Source: Paeniglutamicibacter gangotriensis Lz1y
GTDB lineage: Bacteria; Actinomycetota; Actinomycetes; Actinomycetales; Micrococcaceae
Direction of reading: 5' to 3'
Assembly: GCF_000348945.1 (NCBI RefSeq)
Contig: NZ_AOCK01000005.1
Location: 124,001 to 188,000, forward strand
DNA length: 64,000 nt
Shown here: positions 8,500-17,744 of the stretch, one piece after another
How positions within the stretch are numbered: position 1 is the stretch's first letter
Layout: the number at the start of each line of letters is the position of its first letter
Made by a program: the position numbers and the translations under genes
The notes under the pieces: model-generated
Seen by the model: only the letters and a program-made list of their open reading frames with translations
Databases searched by the model: none
What the model was told of the DNA's origin: nothing

Positions 8500-9051
8500 A
8501 TGGATTTCTACGCGGTGTTCCTGCGCGGTGTGAACGTCGGCGGGGTCAAGGTGCTGATGCAGGAGCTCTCCGCGCTGCTGCACGACGCCGGGTTCAGCCA
8601 CGTGCGGACCTTTTTGGCCAGCGGCAACGTGGTGCTGGGTGCCACGGGGAGCGACCCGGCCCGGATCAAGGAACGGATCGAAGCAGCACTTGACGAACAC
8701 TACGGACGGCAGATCCCGGTGATCGTGCAGGACGCAGCGCAGCTAGGAAAGTTTGTTGCGCAGTATCCCTTCGTGCCGCCTCAAGATGGGATCGCCCGGC
8801 ACCGCTACCTGGTGCTCACCGGCACCCAGGCTGACGCCGCCGCCATTTTCGACAGCGCTCCGGAACCCACCGCCGCCGAGCGCCTGGCGGTGCTGGATCA
8901 CGGCATCTGCTGGGAGGTGCACCGCGGAGAGAGCCTGGGAACCCCTTTGGCCAGGCACTTCGCCATGGTTGCCTCCAAATTCTTGGTGACCACCCGGAAT
9001 ATGAACACCGTCGAAAAGATCGAGGCGGCGCTGCGGGCGGCCTCCGCATAG
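8500..9051 (+). CDS. DUF1697 family protein
   Basis: 183 residues beginning MDFYAVFLRGVNVGG, the hallmark N-terminus of DUF1697, followed by a conserved TFLASGNVVL strand and a C-terminal KFLVTTRNMNTVEKI segment. The family is widespread in bacteria and has no established biochemical role. The ATG at 8500 gives the usual family length; upstream in-frame codons belong to a non-coding extension. It stands alone on the plus strand, 121 bases after the Nramp-like gene, and nothing links it functionally to its neighbours. Confidence 0.88.
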   Translation: MDFYAVFLRGVNVGGVKVLMQELSALLHDAGFSHVRTFLASGNVVLGATGSDPARIKERIEAALDEHYGRQIPVIVQDAAQLGKFVAQYPFVPPQDGIARHRYLVLTGTQADAAAIFDSAPEPTAAERLAVLDHGICWEVHRGESLGTPLARHFAMVASKFLVTTRNMNTVEKIEAALRAASA

Positions 9052-9142
9052 CCATCCGCCCCGAGCCGGCGCCCATGGCGTAATGTGCTGTTGCGTCGGC
9101 TTCGTGATTGTGCGAACCCCAACCAGAGGAAGAGCTCCACCC

Positions 9143-9775
9143 GTGACCATGCCCCTGCTCTTCGATCTGCTCGGCGTTTTCTTCTTTGGCGTCTCCGGGG
9201 CGCTGTTGGCCGCCAGACGCGGCTTCGACATCATCGGCTCGTTGCTGCTGGCCGGGTTGACCGGCATCGGCGGGGGCGTCGTGCGCGATGTCATTCTGGG
9301 CGAGGTACCCACGGCCTTCGCCAACCCGTTCTATTTCATTCCGCCGATCCTCGCGGCATTGCTGGTCTTTTTTATGGCACCCGGGGTGCAACGGCTTAAG
9401 CGTCCGCTGTTGGTCTTTGACGCCGCGGGACTCGCCCTGTTCTGCACCTCCGGGACAATCAAGGCCTTGGAGAGCGGGATGAATCCGTTTGCTGCGACGC
9501 TGCTGGGAGTGACCACCGCGGTGGGCGGTGGACTGTTGCGCGATGTGGTCGCGAACAAGACCCCTTCGATCTTCGACCCGCGAGACATCTATGCTGTCCC
9601 GGCCATCCTCGGCGCCGGACTCGTGGCCGTCATGTGGGTCAGCGGCGTCCATGGCTGGGTCTGGGAACTCGTCGTCGCCGCGGTGGTCTTTTCCCTGCGT
9701 CTGCTCTCACTGAAGTTCCGCTGGCATGTGCCCAAGGCCGTGGGCCCCTGGCATCACGACGCCGAGCTGCAGTGA
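9143..9775 (+). CDS. TRIC / UPF0126 family cation channel-like protein
   Basis: 210 residues from a GTG eight bases after AGAGGAAGAG; the nearby ATG at 9149 is the alternative. Two homologous halves are evident: each has three membrane segments and a glycine motif followed by LRD or VRD (GGGVVRDVILGEVPTAF, then GGGLLRDVVANKTPSIF). This internal repeat is typical of the UPF0126 (YadS/YicG) family, whose prokaryotic members are structurally TRIC-like monovalent cation channels. A seventh segment closes the protein. Physiological role in actinobacteria is undefined. It converges on the MFS gene with only 20 bases between stops. Confidence 0.88.
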   Translation: MTMPLLFDLLGVFFFGVSGALLAARRGFDIIGSLLLAGLTGIGGGVVRDVILGEVPTAFANPFYFIPPILAALLVFFMAPGVQRLKRPLLVFDAAGLALFCTSGTIKALESGMNPFAATLLGVTTAVGGGLLRDVVANKTPSIFDPRDIYAVPAILGAGLVAVMWVSGVHGWVWELVVAAVVFSLRLLSLKFRWHVPKAVGPWHHDAELQ

Positions 9776-9795
9776 GTACCGGCCCCGGGGGCTGA

Positions 9796-11055
9796 TCAGT
9801 TCACGCGTTCGAGCTCGCCAAAGGTCTCCACATCGCCCTTCCGGTCCTCGATCCTGCGCGGCCCGTTGATCATCACCGCACCGGTGAGCATCACCAGCAG
9901 GCACAGGCCCAGCATCGCAAACGAGGCACTCCAGCCGCCGGTGGCGTCCTTGACGATCCCAAAGAGCAACGGCGCGATCGCCGCGCCCGCATAACCGAGT
10001 CCCTGGCTGAAGCCAGCGAGCACTCCCGAGCCGTAGGTGCTGCGCGAGCGCAGGTTCATCATCAGCAGTGCGATCCCGAAGGTTCCCTGGCCCAGACCGG
10101 CAAACACCACCCACAGCAAGGTGTTTTCGGCCGGCGAGAGGTACATGCCCAGGTGCCCGGCGATCCAGAAGGCGGTAAAGACCAGCACCGCGACGATCGG
10201 GTTGCGCAGCTTCGGAACCCACAAAGGCACCAACAGGCTCACCGGCAGCCCGAGGATCGCAAACAGCGCAAGCATCGAGCCGGCGGTCGCCGTGTCCAGC
10301 CCCTGCTCGGAGAGGTACGGCGGGAGCCAGGTGAAGTACACGTAGGTCTGCGCCGAGTTTCCGGCCAGGAAGATCGCTAGGCCCCAGGCGACAGGCGACT
10401 TCCAAGGATTGATGCGCGCCGGAGGCGCCGCGGCCAGGCCGTTGACCAGCGGGGTGTCAGGGCGCGGGTGTTTCCGGTTCCGCTGGATCTGGATGACCCA
10501 CGGCACCAGCACCACTGCCGAAAGCAGCGCCCAGGCCGCAATGGAGGTCCTCCAGTCGCCGGTGGCATCGGACAAGGGCACGGAGAATTGCGGGGCCATC
10601 CAGGTGCCCACCGCCAACATCGTGACGTAGCCGGAGGTGACGATCGCCAGGTAGTCCGGGAAATACTTCTTCACCAGCGGCGGCAACACCACGTTGCCCA
10701 TGCCGTACCCGGCCAGGGTGATGACCGAGAGCAGCAGGAAACTGCTCACGTCTCCCACCACGGCGCGCAGCAGCTGCCCGGCGACCGCCAGCAGCACCGC
10801 GGTGATGAGCACCTTTTCCAATCCCCACCAGCGGATCAGCCGCGGGGTCAGCAGCCCGAAGGCAGCGAATACCACGGGGGCGAGCATGGCCAGCAGGCCG
10901 GTGGAAAACGAATTGAAGCCCAGTTCCGGGCCGATGCTCCCCAGCAGCGGGGGCACCGAAACGACAGCTGCGCGCAGGGACAGCGCCATAAGGAAGATGC
11001 CCAGAAGAGCTCCGATCCGTCCGGCCAGCTGTTGTCGTGGTGGGGTCAGTGCCAT
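9796..11055 (-). CDS. MFS transporter, CynX/NimT type
   Basis: 419 residues with twelve membrane segments. The N-terminus reads LRAAVVSVPPLLGSIGPELGF, a pattern of the CynX/NimT (cyanate permease, nitroimidazole resistance-like) MFS subgroup. The central cytoplasmic loop is basic (RNRKHPRPD). It starts five bases after the TetR stop on the same strand, so it is co-transcribed with that regulator. Members of this subgroup move small organic anions or drugs; the substrate is not evident. The regulatory partner suggests inducible export or uptake of a compound sensed by the TetR protein. Confidence 0.85.
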   Translation of the reverse strand: MALTPPRQQLAGRIGALLGIFLMALSLRAAVVSVPPLLGSIGPELGFNSFSTGLLAMLAPVVFAAFGLLTPRLIRWWGLEKVLITAVLLAVAGQLLRAVVGDVSSFLLLSVITLAGYGMGNVVLPPLVKKYFPDYLAIVTSGYVTMLAVGTWMAPQFSVPLSDATGDWRTSIAAWALLSAVVLVPWVIQIQRNRKHPRPDTPLVNGLAAAPPARINPWKSPVAWGLAIFLAGNSAQTYVYFTWLPPYLSEQGLDTATAGSMLALFAILGLPVSLLVPLWVPKLRNPIVAVLVFTAFWIAGHLGMYLSPAENTLLWVVFAGLGQGTFGIALLMMNLRSRSTYGSGVLAGFSQGLGYAGAAIAPLLFGIVKDATGGWSASFAMLGLCLLVMLTGAVMINGPRRIEDRKGDVETFGELERVN

Positions 11056-11060
11056 GGGGC

Positions 11061-11603
11061 CTAATTACCGTTCTTGAGTCGTTCCACTTGGTTCAGTAGA
11101 TGTTCGAGGTCTTTGGCGAACGTGCCCTGGGACCATGGCCCTGGCAGGGAGGTCTGGTAATACAGGCCCTCGCCGATGAGCATGATGGTTTCGGCCACGT
11201 ATTTGTCCTTGACCTCGACGCGGATCAGGTCCAGCCATCCGGCATGCACCACGTCCAGGGCCTCGATCGATGCCTCGTGCCCGCTCTGGGCCAGGCGCAG
11301 CACGGCCAGGAAGTATCGGTCCAGGTCGCTGCCCATGATGGTGGAGGTGCGCACGAAGTACCGGGCTGCACCTTCCGGGGAGGCGCCCATACGTTCGAGG
11401 TCCTCCGCGTGAGCCTGCAGCAATCCTTCGATGACTCCCTGGGCCAGGGCTTCCTTGGAGGCAAAGTGGTACAACAAGCCACCCTTGGAGACTCCGGCCA
11501 GGGCGGCGGTGGCTTCGATGGTCGCGGCGCGTTCGCCTTCATCGCAGAGCATCGAAGCGTAGGCGTCGACGATCTTTTCCTTGGCTAATGGCGGTCGAGA
11601 CAT
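11061..11603 (-). CDS. TetR family repressor
   Basis: 180 residues. The N-terminal helix-turn-helix reads KEKIVDAYASMLCDEG then ATIEATAALAGVSKGGLLYHFASKEAL, a textbook TetR DNA-binding domain of the group with the LLYHF motif. The C-terminal ligand domain is helical and resembles TetR_C proteins linked to drug efflux. It is the first gene of an operon with the CynX/NimT-like carrier and is divergent from a 14-helix efflux carrier. A perfect 24-bp palindrome sits in the shared promoter, so it probably represses both transporters and itself. Operator assignment is inference from position and symmetry. Confidence 0.92.
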   Translation of the reverse strand: MSRPPLAKEKIVDAYASMLCDEGERAATIEATAALAGVSKGGLLYHFASKEALAQGVIEGLLQAHAEDLERMGASPEGAARYFVRTSTIMGSDLDRYFLAVLRLAQSGHEASIEALDVVHAGWLDLIRVEVKDKYVAETIMLIGEGLYYQTSLPGPWSQGTFAKDLEHLLNQVERLKNGN

Positions 11604-11641
11604 GTAGTGAACCTTATCCTTTTCCTGTCGGCATCGTCACA

Positions 11642-11670
11642 TTGATACTGTACCGTCCGGACGGTACAGT
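11642..11670. promoter_or_regulatory. TetR operator inside divergent promoter
   Basis: A perfect 24-bp palindrome spans 11647-11670 (half site ACTGTACCGTCC). On the plus strand a -35-like TTGATA (11642-11647) and -10-like TACAGT (11665-11670) are 17 bp apart, so the palindrome exactly fills the promoter of the efflux gene. The reverse strand can use the same symmetric TACAGT toward the TetR gene. Confidence 0.85.
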
Positions 11671-11721
11671 TATCTTCATAAAATCCCTGCTCCATCACCC
11701 CCTTTCAGGAAACAGATCATC

Positions 11722-13275
11722 ATGAGCGCACACCACGTGGGGGGCCCCACCCGGAACCCAGAGATCGGCACCATGCACCGCCGACGTTGGGCGGCACTTG
11801 CCGTGCTCATGTTCCCGGTCCTGCTGGTTTCGGTCGACAACACCGTGCTGAGCTTCGCCGTGCCGGCGCTCTCCGAGGCCCTGACCCCCAGCGGCAACCA
11901 GTTGCTGTGGATCATCGACATCTATCCTTTGGTACTCGCCGGGCTCCTGGTGCCCATGGGGTCACTGGGTGACAGGTTCGGACGCCGCAGGATGCTACTC
12001 ATCGGTTCCAGCGGATTCGCCGCCGTCTCGGTGGCCGCGGCCTTTGCCACCAGTGCCGAGCAGCTGGTTGCCGCCCGCGCTCTGCTGGGCATCTTCGGTG
12101 CCATGCTGATGCCCGCCACCCTTTCGCTGATCCGCAACATCTTCACCGATCCGATCGAACGCCGCAAGGCCATTGCCGTGTGGGCCGCCGGGTTCTCCGG
12201 AGGCGCCGCGCTGGGCCCGATCGTCGGAGGCTTCCTGCTGGAGCACTACTGGTGGGGCTCGGTGTTCCTGCTGGCGGTGCCGATGCTGCTGCCACTGCTG
12301 GCCTTTGCCCCCTGGTTGGTGCCCGAGTCCCGCGACCCGAATCCCGGGGCCATCGACGCGATCTCCATCGGTCTGGTCATCATGACCCTGCTGCCGATCG
12401 TCTACGGCATCAAGCAACTCACCTCAGCCTCTTCACCTCTGGTCCCGTGCGTGGCCATCGCCTTGGGCATTGCCGCAGGCGTGAGCTTCACCCGTCGCCA
12501 GCTCAAGCGCAAGAGCCCCATGTTGGATGTGCGGCTGTTCCGCAATGCCAGCTTCTCCTCGGCTCTACTGGTGAACCTCCTGAGCATCTTTGCGATGGTC
12601 GGATTCATTTACTTCATTTCCCAGCACCTGCAGCTGGTGGCCGGCTACACCCCGATGATGGCCGGGATCCTGCTGCTGCCCGGCTTGGGACTGACCATCG
12701 CCTTCGGCCTGCTTGCCGTGGTCCTCACCAAGCGCTTCGCCGTGAAGCATGTGATGGTGTGGGGGCTGGGGCTCAACGCCGCTGCCTATGGCATTGTCAT
12801 GCTCACCGGACAATCGGGCTCGGTCCCGATGCTCATGATCGCCTTCAGCGTCCTGGGTGCAGGCGTGGGCATGAGCGAAACGCTCTCCAATGACCTCGTA
12901 CTCTCCGCCGTCCCACCGGCCCAGGCCGGCGCCGCCTCGGCCATCTCCGAAACCGCCTACGAGGTCGGCTCGGTCTTGGGAACCGCGGTGCTCGGCTCGA
13001 TCCTCAATGCCGTCTACCGGGTTAACGTCGAGGTCCCGGCCCGGCTGGGCGCCGACGCCGTCGAGACCGCCCGCCAGACGCTGGGCGGGGCCCACGAGGT
13101 CGCATCAACCATGAGCGGACCCGCTGGGACCAGATTGCTTGAGTCAGCCGCGCACGCCTTCGACAAGGGCGTGCTGTACACCTCGACGATCGCCATGGTG
13201 CTGGCTCTGGCCTCGGCGATCATCGTCACCATCGTGCTGCGCGACCGCAAGGCTCCCACCGTCACCAACGCTTGA
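11722..13275 (+). CDS. DHA2-type (14-helix) MFS multidrug efflux transporter
   Basis: 517 residues with fourteen predicted membrane segments. Motif A (GSLGDRFGRRRML) and a helix with LLVSVDNTVLSFAVPAL, containing the D-N-T feature of SmvA/QacA/LfrA-like exporters, identify the DHA2 family. These proteins export quaternary ammonium compounds, dyes or antibiotics with protons. The ATG at 11722 has CAGGAAA upstream; a second ATG at 11773 is less well supported. The gene is divergent from the TetR repressor and its promoter is occupied by the palindromic operator. Substrate remains unknown, but a drug-inducible efflux role is the simplest reading. Confidence 0.9.
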   Translation: MSAHHVGGPTRNPEIGTMHRRRWAALAVLMFPVLLVSVDNTVLSFAVPALSEALTPSGNQLLWIIDIYPLVLAGLLVPMGSLGDRFGRRRMLLIGSSGFAAVSVAAAFATSAEQLVAARALLGIFGAMLMPATLSLIRNIFTDPIERRKAIAVWAAGFSGGAALGPIVGGFLLEHYWWGSVFLLAVPMLLPLLAFAPWLVPESRDPNPGAIDAISIGLVIMTLLPIVYGIKQLTSASSPLVPCVAIALGIAAGVSFTRRQLKRKSPMLDVRLFRNASFSSALLVNLLSIFAMVGFIYFISQHLQLVAGYTPMMAGILLLPGLGLTIAFGLLAVVLTKRFAVKHVMVWGLGLNAAAYGIVMLTGQSGSVPMLMIAFSVLGAGVGMSETLSNDLVLSAVPPAQAGAASAISETAYEVGSVLGTAVLGSILNAVYRVNVEVPARLGADAVETARQTLGGAHEVASTMSGPAGTRLLESAAHAFDKGVLYTSTIAMVLALASAIIVTIVLRDRKAPTVTNA

Positions 13276-13639
13276 CCTGTGGAACCCGGCCCTGGTGGCC
13301 AGGGTCACTCCCCCGCATCAACCCCTCCGTTACCGCCGGGGAAGCGCCTGAGATTCAACAGTTCAAGCGCCGTGACGAGGACTTCGCCAGGTAAATACCA
13401 GGGGGTATTCGGGTTAACTTTTTCTCGAAAGAGACCCCGTGGTGGCAAGTGGCCGCCAAGTAGCGTAACGTAGAGCTTGTAGTTCTAGTTTTTCTCGCAG
13501 TAAAGCAGTGCAAATACCCCCTTGCCGGGGCGAGTACCTTTCTGAACCGCGTTGAATCACGTAGCTGCAAGTGGATTCCACAGTGGACTTCACTCCCCTA
13601 CGTCCCATTTCAGGACAGTCTCGAAAGGACACCCCCATC
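13276..13639 (+). other. 364-base gene-free region with cold-shock leader and copper-box-like palindrome
   Basis: A weak hairpin CCCTGG-TGG-CCAGGG (13290-13304) follows the efflux gene. AATACC-AGGG-GGTATT (13394-13409) is a palindrome resembling CsoR-type sites, and a related AATACCCCC stretch lies near 13512-13521. The last ~150 bases are probably the long untranslated leader usual for cspA-type genes. No protein-coding segment is supported. Confidence 0.45.
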
Positions 13640-13843
13640 ATGGCAACAGGTACCGTTAAGTGGTTCAACGCCGAAAAAGGCTTCGGCTTCATCGCTCCGG
13701 ACGACAACTCGGATGATGTCTTTGCACACTACTCCGCCATTCAGTCGAACGGCTTCCGCTCGCTCGAAGAGGGCCAGCGCGTAGAGTTCGAAGTTACCCA
13801 GGGCCAGAAGGGCCTGCAGGCCACCGATATCCGCGCTGTCTAA
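13640..13843 (+). CDS. cspA: Cold-shock protein, CspA family
   Basis: 67 residues: a single cold-shock domain with RNP1 KGFGFI at residues 13-18 and RNP2 VFAH at 27-30, starting [10 protein letters not shown]. It binds single-stranded RNA or DNA and acts as an RNA chaperone. The ATG at 13640 has GAAAGGAC upstream; longer in-frame starts would add a tail absent from the family. A long upstream region probably gives a structured leader, as is common for these genes. A strong hairpin follows directly, so it is monocistronic. The family is certain; the paralogue name is approximate, since actinobacteria carry several. Confidence 0.95.
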   Translation: MATGTVKWFNAEKGFGFIAPDDNSDDVFAHYSAIQSNGFRSLEEGQRVEFEVTQGQKGLQATDIRAV

Positions 13844-13875
13844 GCTCGGGCATCACCTGCAGCTTCTAGCTGACT

Positions 13876-13913
13876 AATATGGGCGTCGCTCCTTCGGGAG
13901 TGACGCCCATATT
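13876..13913. terminator. Bidirectional hairpin terminator after csp
   Basis: A 17-bp stem with one G-U pair (13876-13892 with 13897-13913) closed by a TTCG tetraloop, with AT-rich ends on both sides. It serves both the csp gene and the convergent lipoprotein gene. Confidence 0.9.
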
Positions 13914-13928
13914 TGCGTTAACACCGAA

Positions 13929-14594
13929 TTACCAAGTGAACGACCCATGCTCTGCATCCTTGGTCTCCAGATGGAACACCAGATCTTGTTGCCCTTGCGG
14001 CGCCACGATGACGAACCATTCCTCCATTCCGGATGATTCGTCCGCCACGGGCCCAAGCCTGCGCACGACCAGGTTCAAAAACACGCCGTCCTGCGACGTC
14101 GAGGCCCGCTGCACCACCACCAATTCACGCCGGATATTCGTGACGTACCCCTGAGCTCGGGCCGCCTTGAGGTTGTCCAGGTTCTCCCCGATCAGCTCCT
14201 TCCGAAATATCGCCACAGTCTGGTCCCCACCGGCTGCCAAGAGCGCAGACCCGTGAATACCCCCGATGATGTCCGCCAGATCCACCAGACAATGTTCGGG
14301 CAAGTCCGGGTCCGTCCAATCGGGCTCGTTGGCGACCATGGCGCTTCCAGCGTTCGACCACTCATCCACCGCCGTCAACAAGTCGGCGGCACTCTGTGCT
14401 TCGCTTCGGGCATCCAAGCCTTCGGACTCGAGAAGTGAACCTGTTCGAGGGCAATCAGGCGGCAGCTGGGCCAAGCGGTCTGGAACGTGGACGGTGGACG
14501 GCACCGGTTCGGGAGGGTCTGGAACCAGCACGGTGCACGCTCCCAAGAAACCTGCCAGCAGGGTGCCGGCCAGCAGGCGAGCCAGCTGCTTCAT
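13929..14594 (-). CDS. Putative lipoprotein, unknown function
   Basis: 221 residues. The N-terminus is a lipoprotein signal: MKQLARLLAGTLLAGFLGAC, with lipobox LGAC and the lipidated Cys at about residue 20. After a proline-rich linker the mature domain is mixed alpha/beta and has two internal cysteines (PPDC, EHC) that could form a disulfide outside the membrane. No enzymatic motif is visible and I do not recognise the family. The ATG at 14594 gives a proper signal peptide; an upstream start at 14696 would bury it. It is divergent from the LLM oxidoreductase and converges on the cold-shock terminator. Confidence 0.75.
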   Translation of the reverse strand: MKQLARLLAGTLLAGFLGACTVLVPDPPEPVPSTVHVPDRLAQLPPDCPRTGSLLESEGLDARSEAQSAADLLTAVDEWSNAGSAMVANEPDWTDPDLPEHCLVDLADIIGGIHGSALLAAGGDQTVAIFRKELIGENLDNLKAARAQGYVTNIRRELVVVQRASTSQDGVFLNLVVRRLGPVADESSGMEEWFVIVAPQGQQDLVFHLETKDAEHGSFTW

Positions 14595-14683
14595 GGCCCT
14601 GATGATACCCGCGTCCGAGGTAGGCGAGTGTGTTCTTCTATACCTCCGGGAATGAAAACGCGCGAGTGCTCGTTGCCGCAACT

Positions 14684-15682
14684 GTGAGCATTCCATTGTC
14701 GATCCTTGATCTTGCCCCTATCCGCCGCGGCGGCACCGCCGCCGAGACCTTCGCGCAGAGCGTTGAACTGGCGCAAACCGCAGAAGCCACCGGATACAAC
14801 CGTGTCTGGTACGCCGAACACCACAACATGGGCACCATCGCCTCCTCGGCGACCTCGGTGCTCATCGGCCACATCGCCCACCACACCAAGAGCATCCGTC
14901 TGGGTGCCGGTGGCATCATGTTGCCCAACCACTCACCGCTGGTGATCGCCGAACAATTCGGCACCTTGGAAACTATCTTCCCGGGCCGCATCGATCTAGG
15001 GCTGGGACGTGCCCCGGGCACCGACCAGGCGACCTTCCGCGCCCTGCGCCGCGATCCCGCGGCCTCCGACGCATTCCCCCACGATGTCCTAGAGCTCCAG
15101 GGATTCCTCGGGGAAACCTCGCGGATCGCAGGCATCAACGCCTATCCGGGCCGTGGCACCAACGTCCCGCTCTTCATCTTGGGATCAAGCCTTTTCGGCG
15201 CTAAGTTGGCAGCCCAGCTGGGCCTGCCATATTCCTTTGCTTCGCACTTCGCCCCCGATGCCCTCGTCCAGGCCACCACCGTGTACCGCAACGAGTTCCG
15301 GCCTTCCGAGTTCCTGGCCGCGCCGTGGGTGATTGCCGGGGTAGGGGTCGTTGCCGCCCAGACCAACGCGGAGGCACATGCCACCTTCGAGCAGGTACGC
15401 CGCGACCGCATCCGGATGATGCTGGGCCGCAACCGGAGTACCGAATTCACCGACGAAGAGGTGGAAATGCTGCTTGATACCCCGCATGGGGACTCGATCA
15501 TGAACATGCTCAAGTACACCGCCGTCGGCGACGGGGCAACGGTGGCGCAGTACCTCGAGGGGTTCGCTCGTACCGCGCAGGCCGACGAGCTGATCACCGT
15601 ACACAGCACCAGCGATCCCGCCCAGCGCCTCGAATCGGTGAAGATCACCGCCGAGGCCATGTCCTTGGTCCCGGCGAACTAG
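14684..15682 (+). CDS. LLM class flavin-dependent oxidoreductase (luciferase-like)
   Basis: 332 residues. The start [12 protein letters not shown] leads to a luciferase-like barrel with [33 protein letters not shown] and [11 protein letters not shown]. These are characteristic of the MsnO8/YhbW-like group of the bacterial luciferase superfamily. Such proteins use reduced FMN or F420; true light emission is not implied because no lux partner exists here. The GTG at 14684 is chosen for family length, but no strong ribosome site supports it and the start is uncertain by up to 18 codons. A long perfect hairpin terminator follows. Function beyond the class is unknown. Confidence 0.85.
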   Translation: MSIPLSILDLAPIRRGGTAAETFAQSVELAQTAEATGYNRVWYAEHHNMGTIASSATSVLIGHIAHHTKSIRLGAGGIMLPNHSPLVIAEQFGTLETIFPGRIDLGLGRAPGTDQATFRALRRDPAASDAFPHDVLELQGFLGETSRIAGINAYPGRGTNVPLFILGSSLFGAKLAAQLGLPYSFASHFAPDALVQATTVYRNEFRPSEFLAAPWVIAGVGVVAAQTNAEAHATFEQVRRDRIRMMLGRNRSTEFTDEEVEMLLDTPHGDSIMNMLKYTAVGDGATVAQYLEGFARTAQADELITVHSTSDPAQRLESVKITAEAMSLVPAN

Positions 15683-15700
15683 TAACACCCAACAACATGA

Positions 15701-15738
15701 CAACGGCCGCCGGGGAAACTGTTCCCCGGCGGCCGTTG
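15701..15738 (+). terminator. Perfect 17-bp hairpin after LLM gene
   Basis: CAACGGCCGCCGGGGAA pairs perfectly with its complement around a 4-base loop (ACTG). A nearly identical 38-base hairpin recurs at 19256-19293. Confidence 0.9.
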
Positions 15739-15924
15739 CTCTGTCGCGTGTCAGCTAGCTGACCAACGGCCAGTTTTCACTCTTATCTCTCGGGAACATC
15801 CCTGAGCTGTTGCCCCACCTCCGATCCACCCGCGCCAAGGCTCCCCCGCGACACCGGGTCTTTACACCAGCACTCGACCGACGGCATCCGGAAGGTCTAC
15901 GGTTGAAATGGACCCAACGATGAG

Positions 15925-17556
15925 GTGTCAAAGTTGGCGGATTTCAACGAACTGGTGGCCTCGGCGCGGACTGCCTACGTCCGCGGGGATTGGCCTGCCT
16001 CCTATCGATTGCTCAGCAACGCAAGGTCTCAGTCGGAATTGGCCACCGCTGATCTGAATCTTTTGGGCCGTTCGGCATGGTGGATTGGCCGTGTCAGGGA
16101 ATCTTTGGAGATCTCAGAAGAGGTTTTCAACCGTTTCCAAGACGCCGACGATGCACAAGGTACCGCCAGACAGGCACTTAATCTCGCGTTACCGTGGCTC
16201 ATCGGCGGGAACCCGGTCATCGCCTCGGGGTGGGTCAGCCGCGCCCGGAGGATCTTGCAGGAACTGCCCGAGTGCCCCGAACACGGCTACCTGATCTATG
16301 TTGACGCGGCCTTCGCTTTGAGTTTCGGGGATCTGGCCCCGGCACGAGAGGCCGCTGCCGCGCTGCAGGAGATGGGCCGGCGCCTACATGCGCCGGCGCT
16401 CAAGGCATTCGGGCTGGTCATCTCCGGGCTGGTCGACCTCCGCAGCGGCAACACCGTGTCAGGTTTTGCCCAATTAGACGAGGCAATGCTGCCGGTGCTG
16501 GCGGGCCAGCTACCGCCGGAGTGGGCCGGCGACATCTATTGCAACGTGATCCACGCATGCCATGAGCTGGCGGATCTGCACCGGATGCGGGCCTGGACCC
16601 AGGCCACTGAACGATGGTGCGAGCAGTTTCCCGGCGAGGTGGTGTTCTCCGGGATCTGCCGAATCCACCGGCTGCAGCTGCTGAGCCTCGAAGGCGGCTG
16701 GGAATCCGTGGAACATGCCATCGAACAAAGCGGTGCCGAACTCGTGGGCCGGAGCAACTGGGTTGCCGGAGAGGCCTTCTACCAGCTCGGCGAGCTCCGC
16801 AGGTTACGAGGGAATGCCAAGGGCGCACGGAGCGCCTATGACAGAGCCCGCGAGCTGGGAACCGAACCGCAACCCGGGGAGTCGCTGCTCCAGCAAGCCG
16901 CCGGGGACCATGATGCGGCCTGGGCGGGATTGTGCGCGGCGTTGGCCGGGCGGGACAGGCTGGCGGGTGCCCGGCTGTTGGAATCAGGGGTCGGGATCGC
17001 CCTCGAGCTCGGGCAGCTTCAGGATGCCGAACGCCTATGCATGCAGCTCGAGGAAACGGCCGAGGTGTTCGCCACCGGGGGTATAAGAGCGTGGGCCGGC
17101 CGGGCTCGGGCCGCCGTGCTGATTGCCGCCTCGCGGTACGCCGAGGCCCTTCCCCTGTTGCAGGGCGCCGCCCGCGAATACGCAGGGTTGCATTCCCGCC
17201 ATGAAACGGCCAAGACCTACGAGCTGTTCGCGCAGGCGCACCGCGGCCTGGGACAACCCGAAATCGCCGCAGCGGATGAAGCGACGGCACTGGCCATCTA
17301 TCGGGAGCTGGGAGCCCTTCCGGATGCGCGGCGCCTGACCGGTGCAACAAACCCGGGTGGCCTCACCTCCCGGGAAGTTGAGGTCTTGGCATGCATCGTC
17401 GGCGGCTCCACCACCAAGGACACCGCCGAGGCGCTTTTCATCAGTCAGAAGACCGTCGGGCGCCACCTGGCGAACATCTTCACCAAGATCGGTGTCTCCT
17501 CGCGGACCGCTGCTGCTGCGTGGGCCCACGAGCACGGGGTCCAAGCGCGCCGCTGA
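15925..17556 (+). CDS. TPR-type LuxR family transcriptional regulator
   Basis: 543 residues from a GTG. About 460 residues of alternating helical pairs look like tetratricopeptide repeats (for example AKTYELFAQAHRGLGQPEIA). A C-terminal LuxR DNA-binding domain follows: LTSREVEVLACIVGG...TTKDTAEALFISQKTVGRHL. There is no ATPase (STAND) domain in front, so this is a shortened relative of MalT/LAL regulators. It probably binds a peptide or protein partner through its repeats. It lies directly upstream of the PQ-loop/methyltransferase pair, which it may control; that link is inference from position. The ribosome site is weak (GATGAG). Confidence 0.85.
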   Translation: MSKLADFNELVASARTAYVRGDWPASYRLLSNARSQSELATADLNLLGRSAWWIGRVRESLEISEEVFNRFQDADDAQGTARQALNLALPWLIGGNPVIASGWVSRARRILQELPECPEHGYLIYVDAAFALSFGDLAPAREAAAALQEMGRRLHAPALKAFGLVISGLVDLRSGNTVSGFAQLDEAMLPVLAGQLPPEWAGDIYCNVIHACHELADLHRMRAWTQATERWCEQFPGEVVFSGICRIHRLQLLSLEGGWESVEHAIEQSGAELVGRSNWVAGEAFYQLGELRRLRGNAKGARSAYDRARELGTEPQPGESLLQQAAGDHDAAWAGLCAALAGRDRLAGARLLESGVGIALELGQLQDAERLCMQLEETAEVFATGGIRAWAGRARAAVLIAASRYAEALPLLQGAAREYAGLHSRHETAKTYELFAQAHRGLGQPEIAAADEATALAIYRELGALPDARRLTGATNPGGLTSREVEVLACIVGGSTTKDTAEALFISQKTVGRHLANIFTKIGVSSRTAAAAWAHEHGVQARR

Positions 17557-17600
17557 GCACCGCACCGAGAATCAATGCCGAGGCGGTCCACCAAGGATAG

Positions 17601-17628
17601 GTAGGAACCGGCCCTTCCTCGTTCCTAC
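17601..17628. promoter_or_regulatory. Inverted repeat GTAGGAAC-N12-GTTCCTAC
   Basis: Perfect 8-bp arms at 17601-17608 and 17621-17628 lie between the LuxR gene and the PQ-loop gene. They could be a regulator-binding site for the downstream pair or a weak terminator; there is no T-tract after the second arm. Confidence 0.5.
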
Positions 17629-17744
17629 ATGATTCGACCCAGCCCGGCCTTGCCTCACTGGGTATCCTGCCCGACGCGCGGATCCCCGCGGGCGCCTAGC
17701 GTGGAAAGTGCAAGATCCCCACGGAGGAACCAGGAGGACCGGAC

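Noticed and set aside
14684-15682. A bioluminescence (lux) gene
   Set aside because: The protein is luciferase-like only at superfamily level and no lux partner or reductase is nearby.
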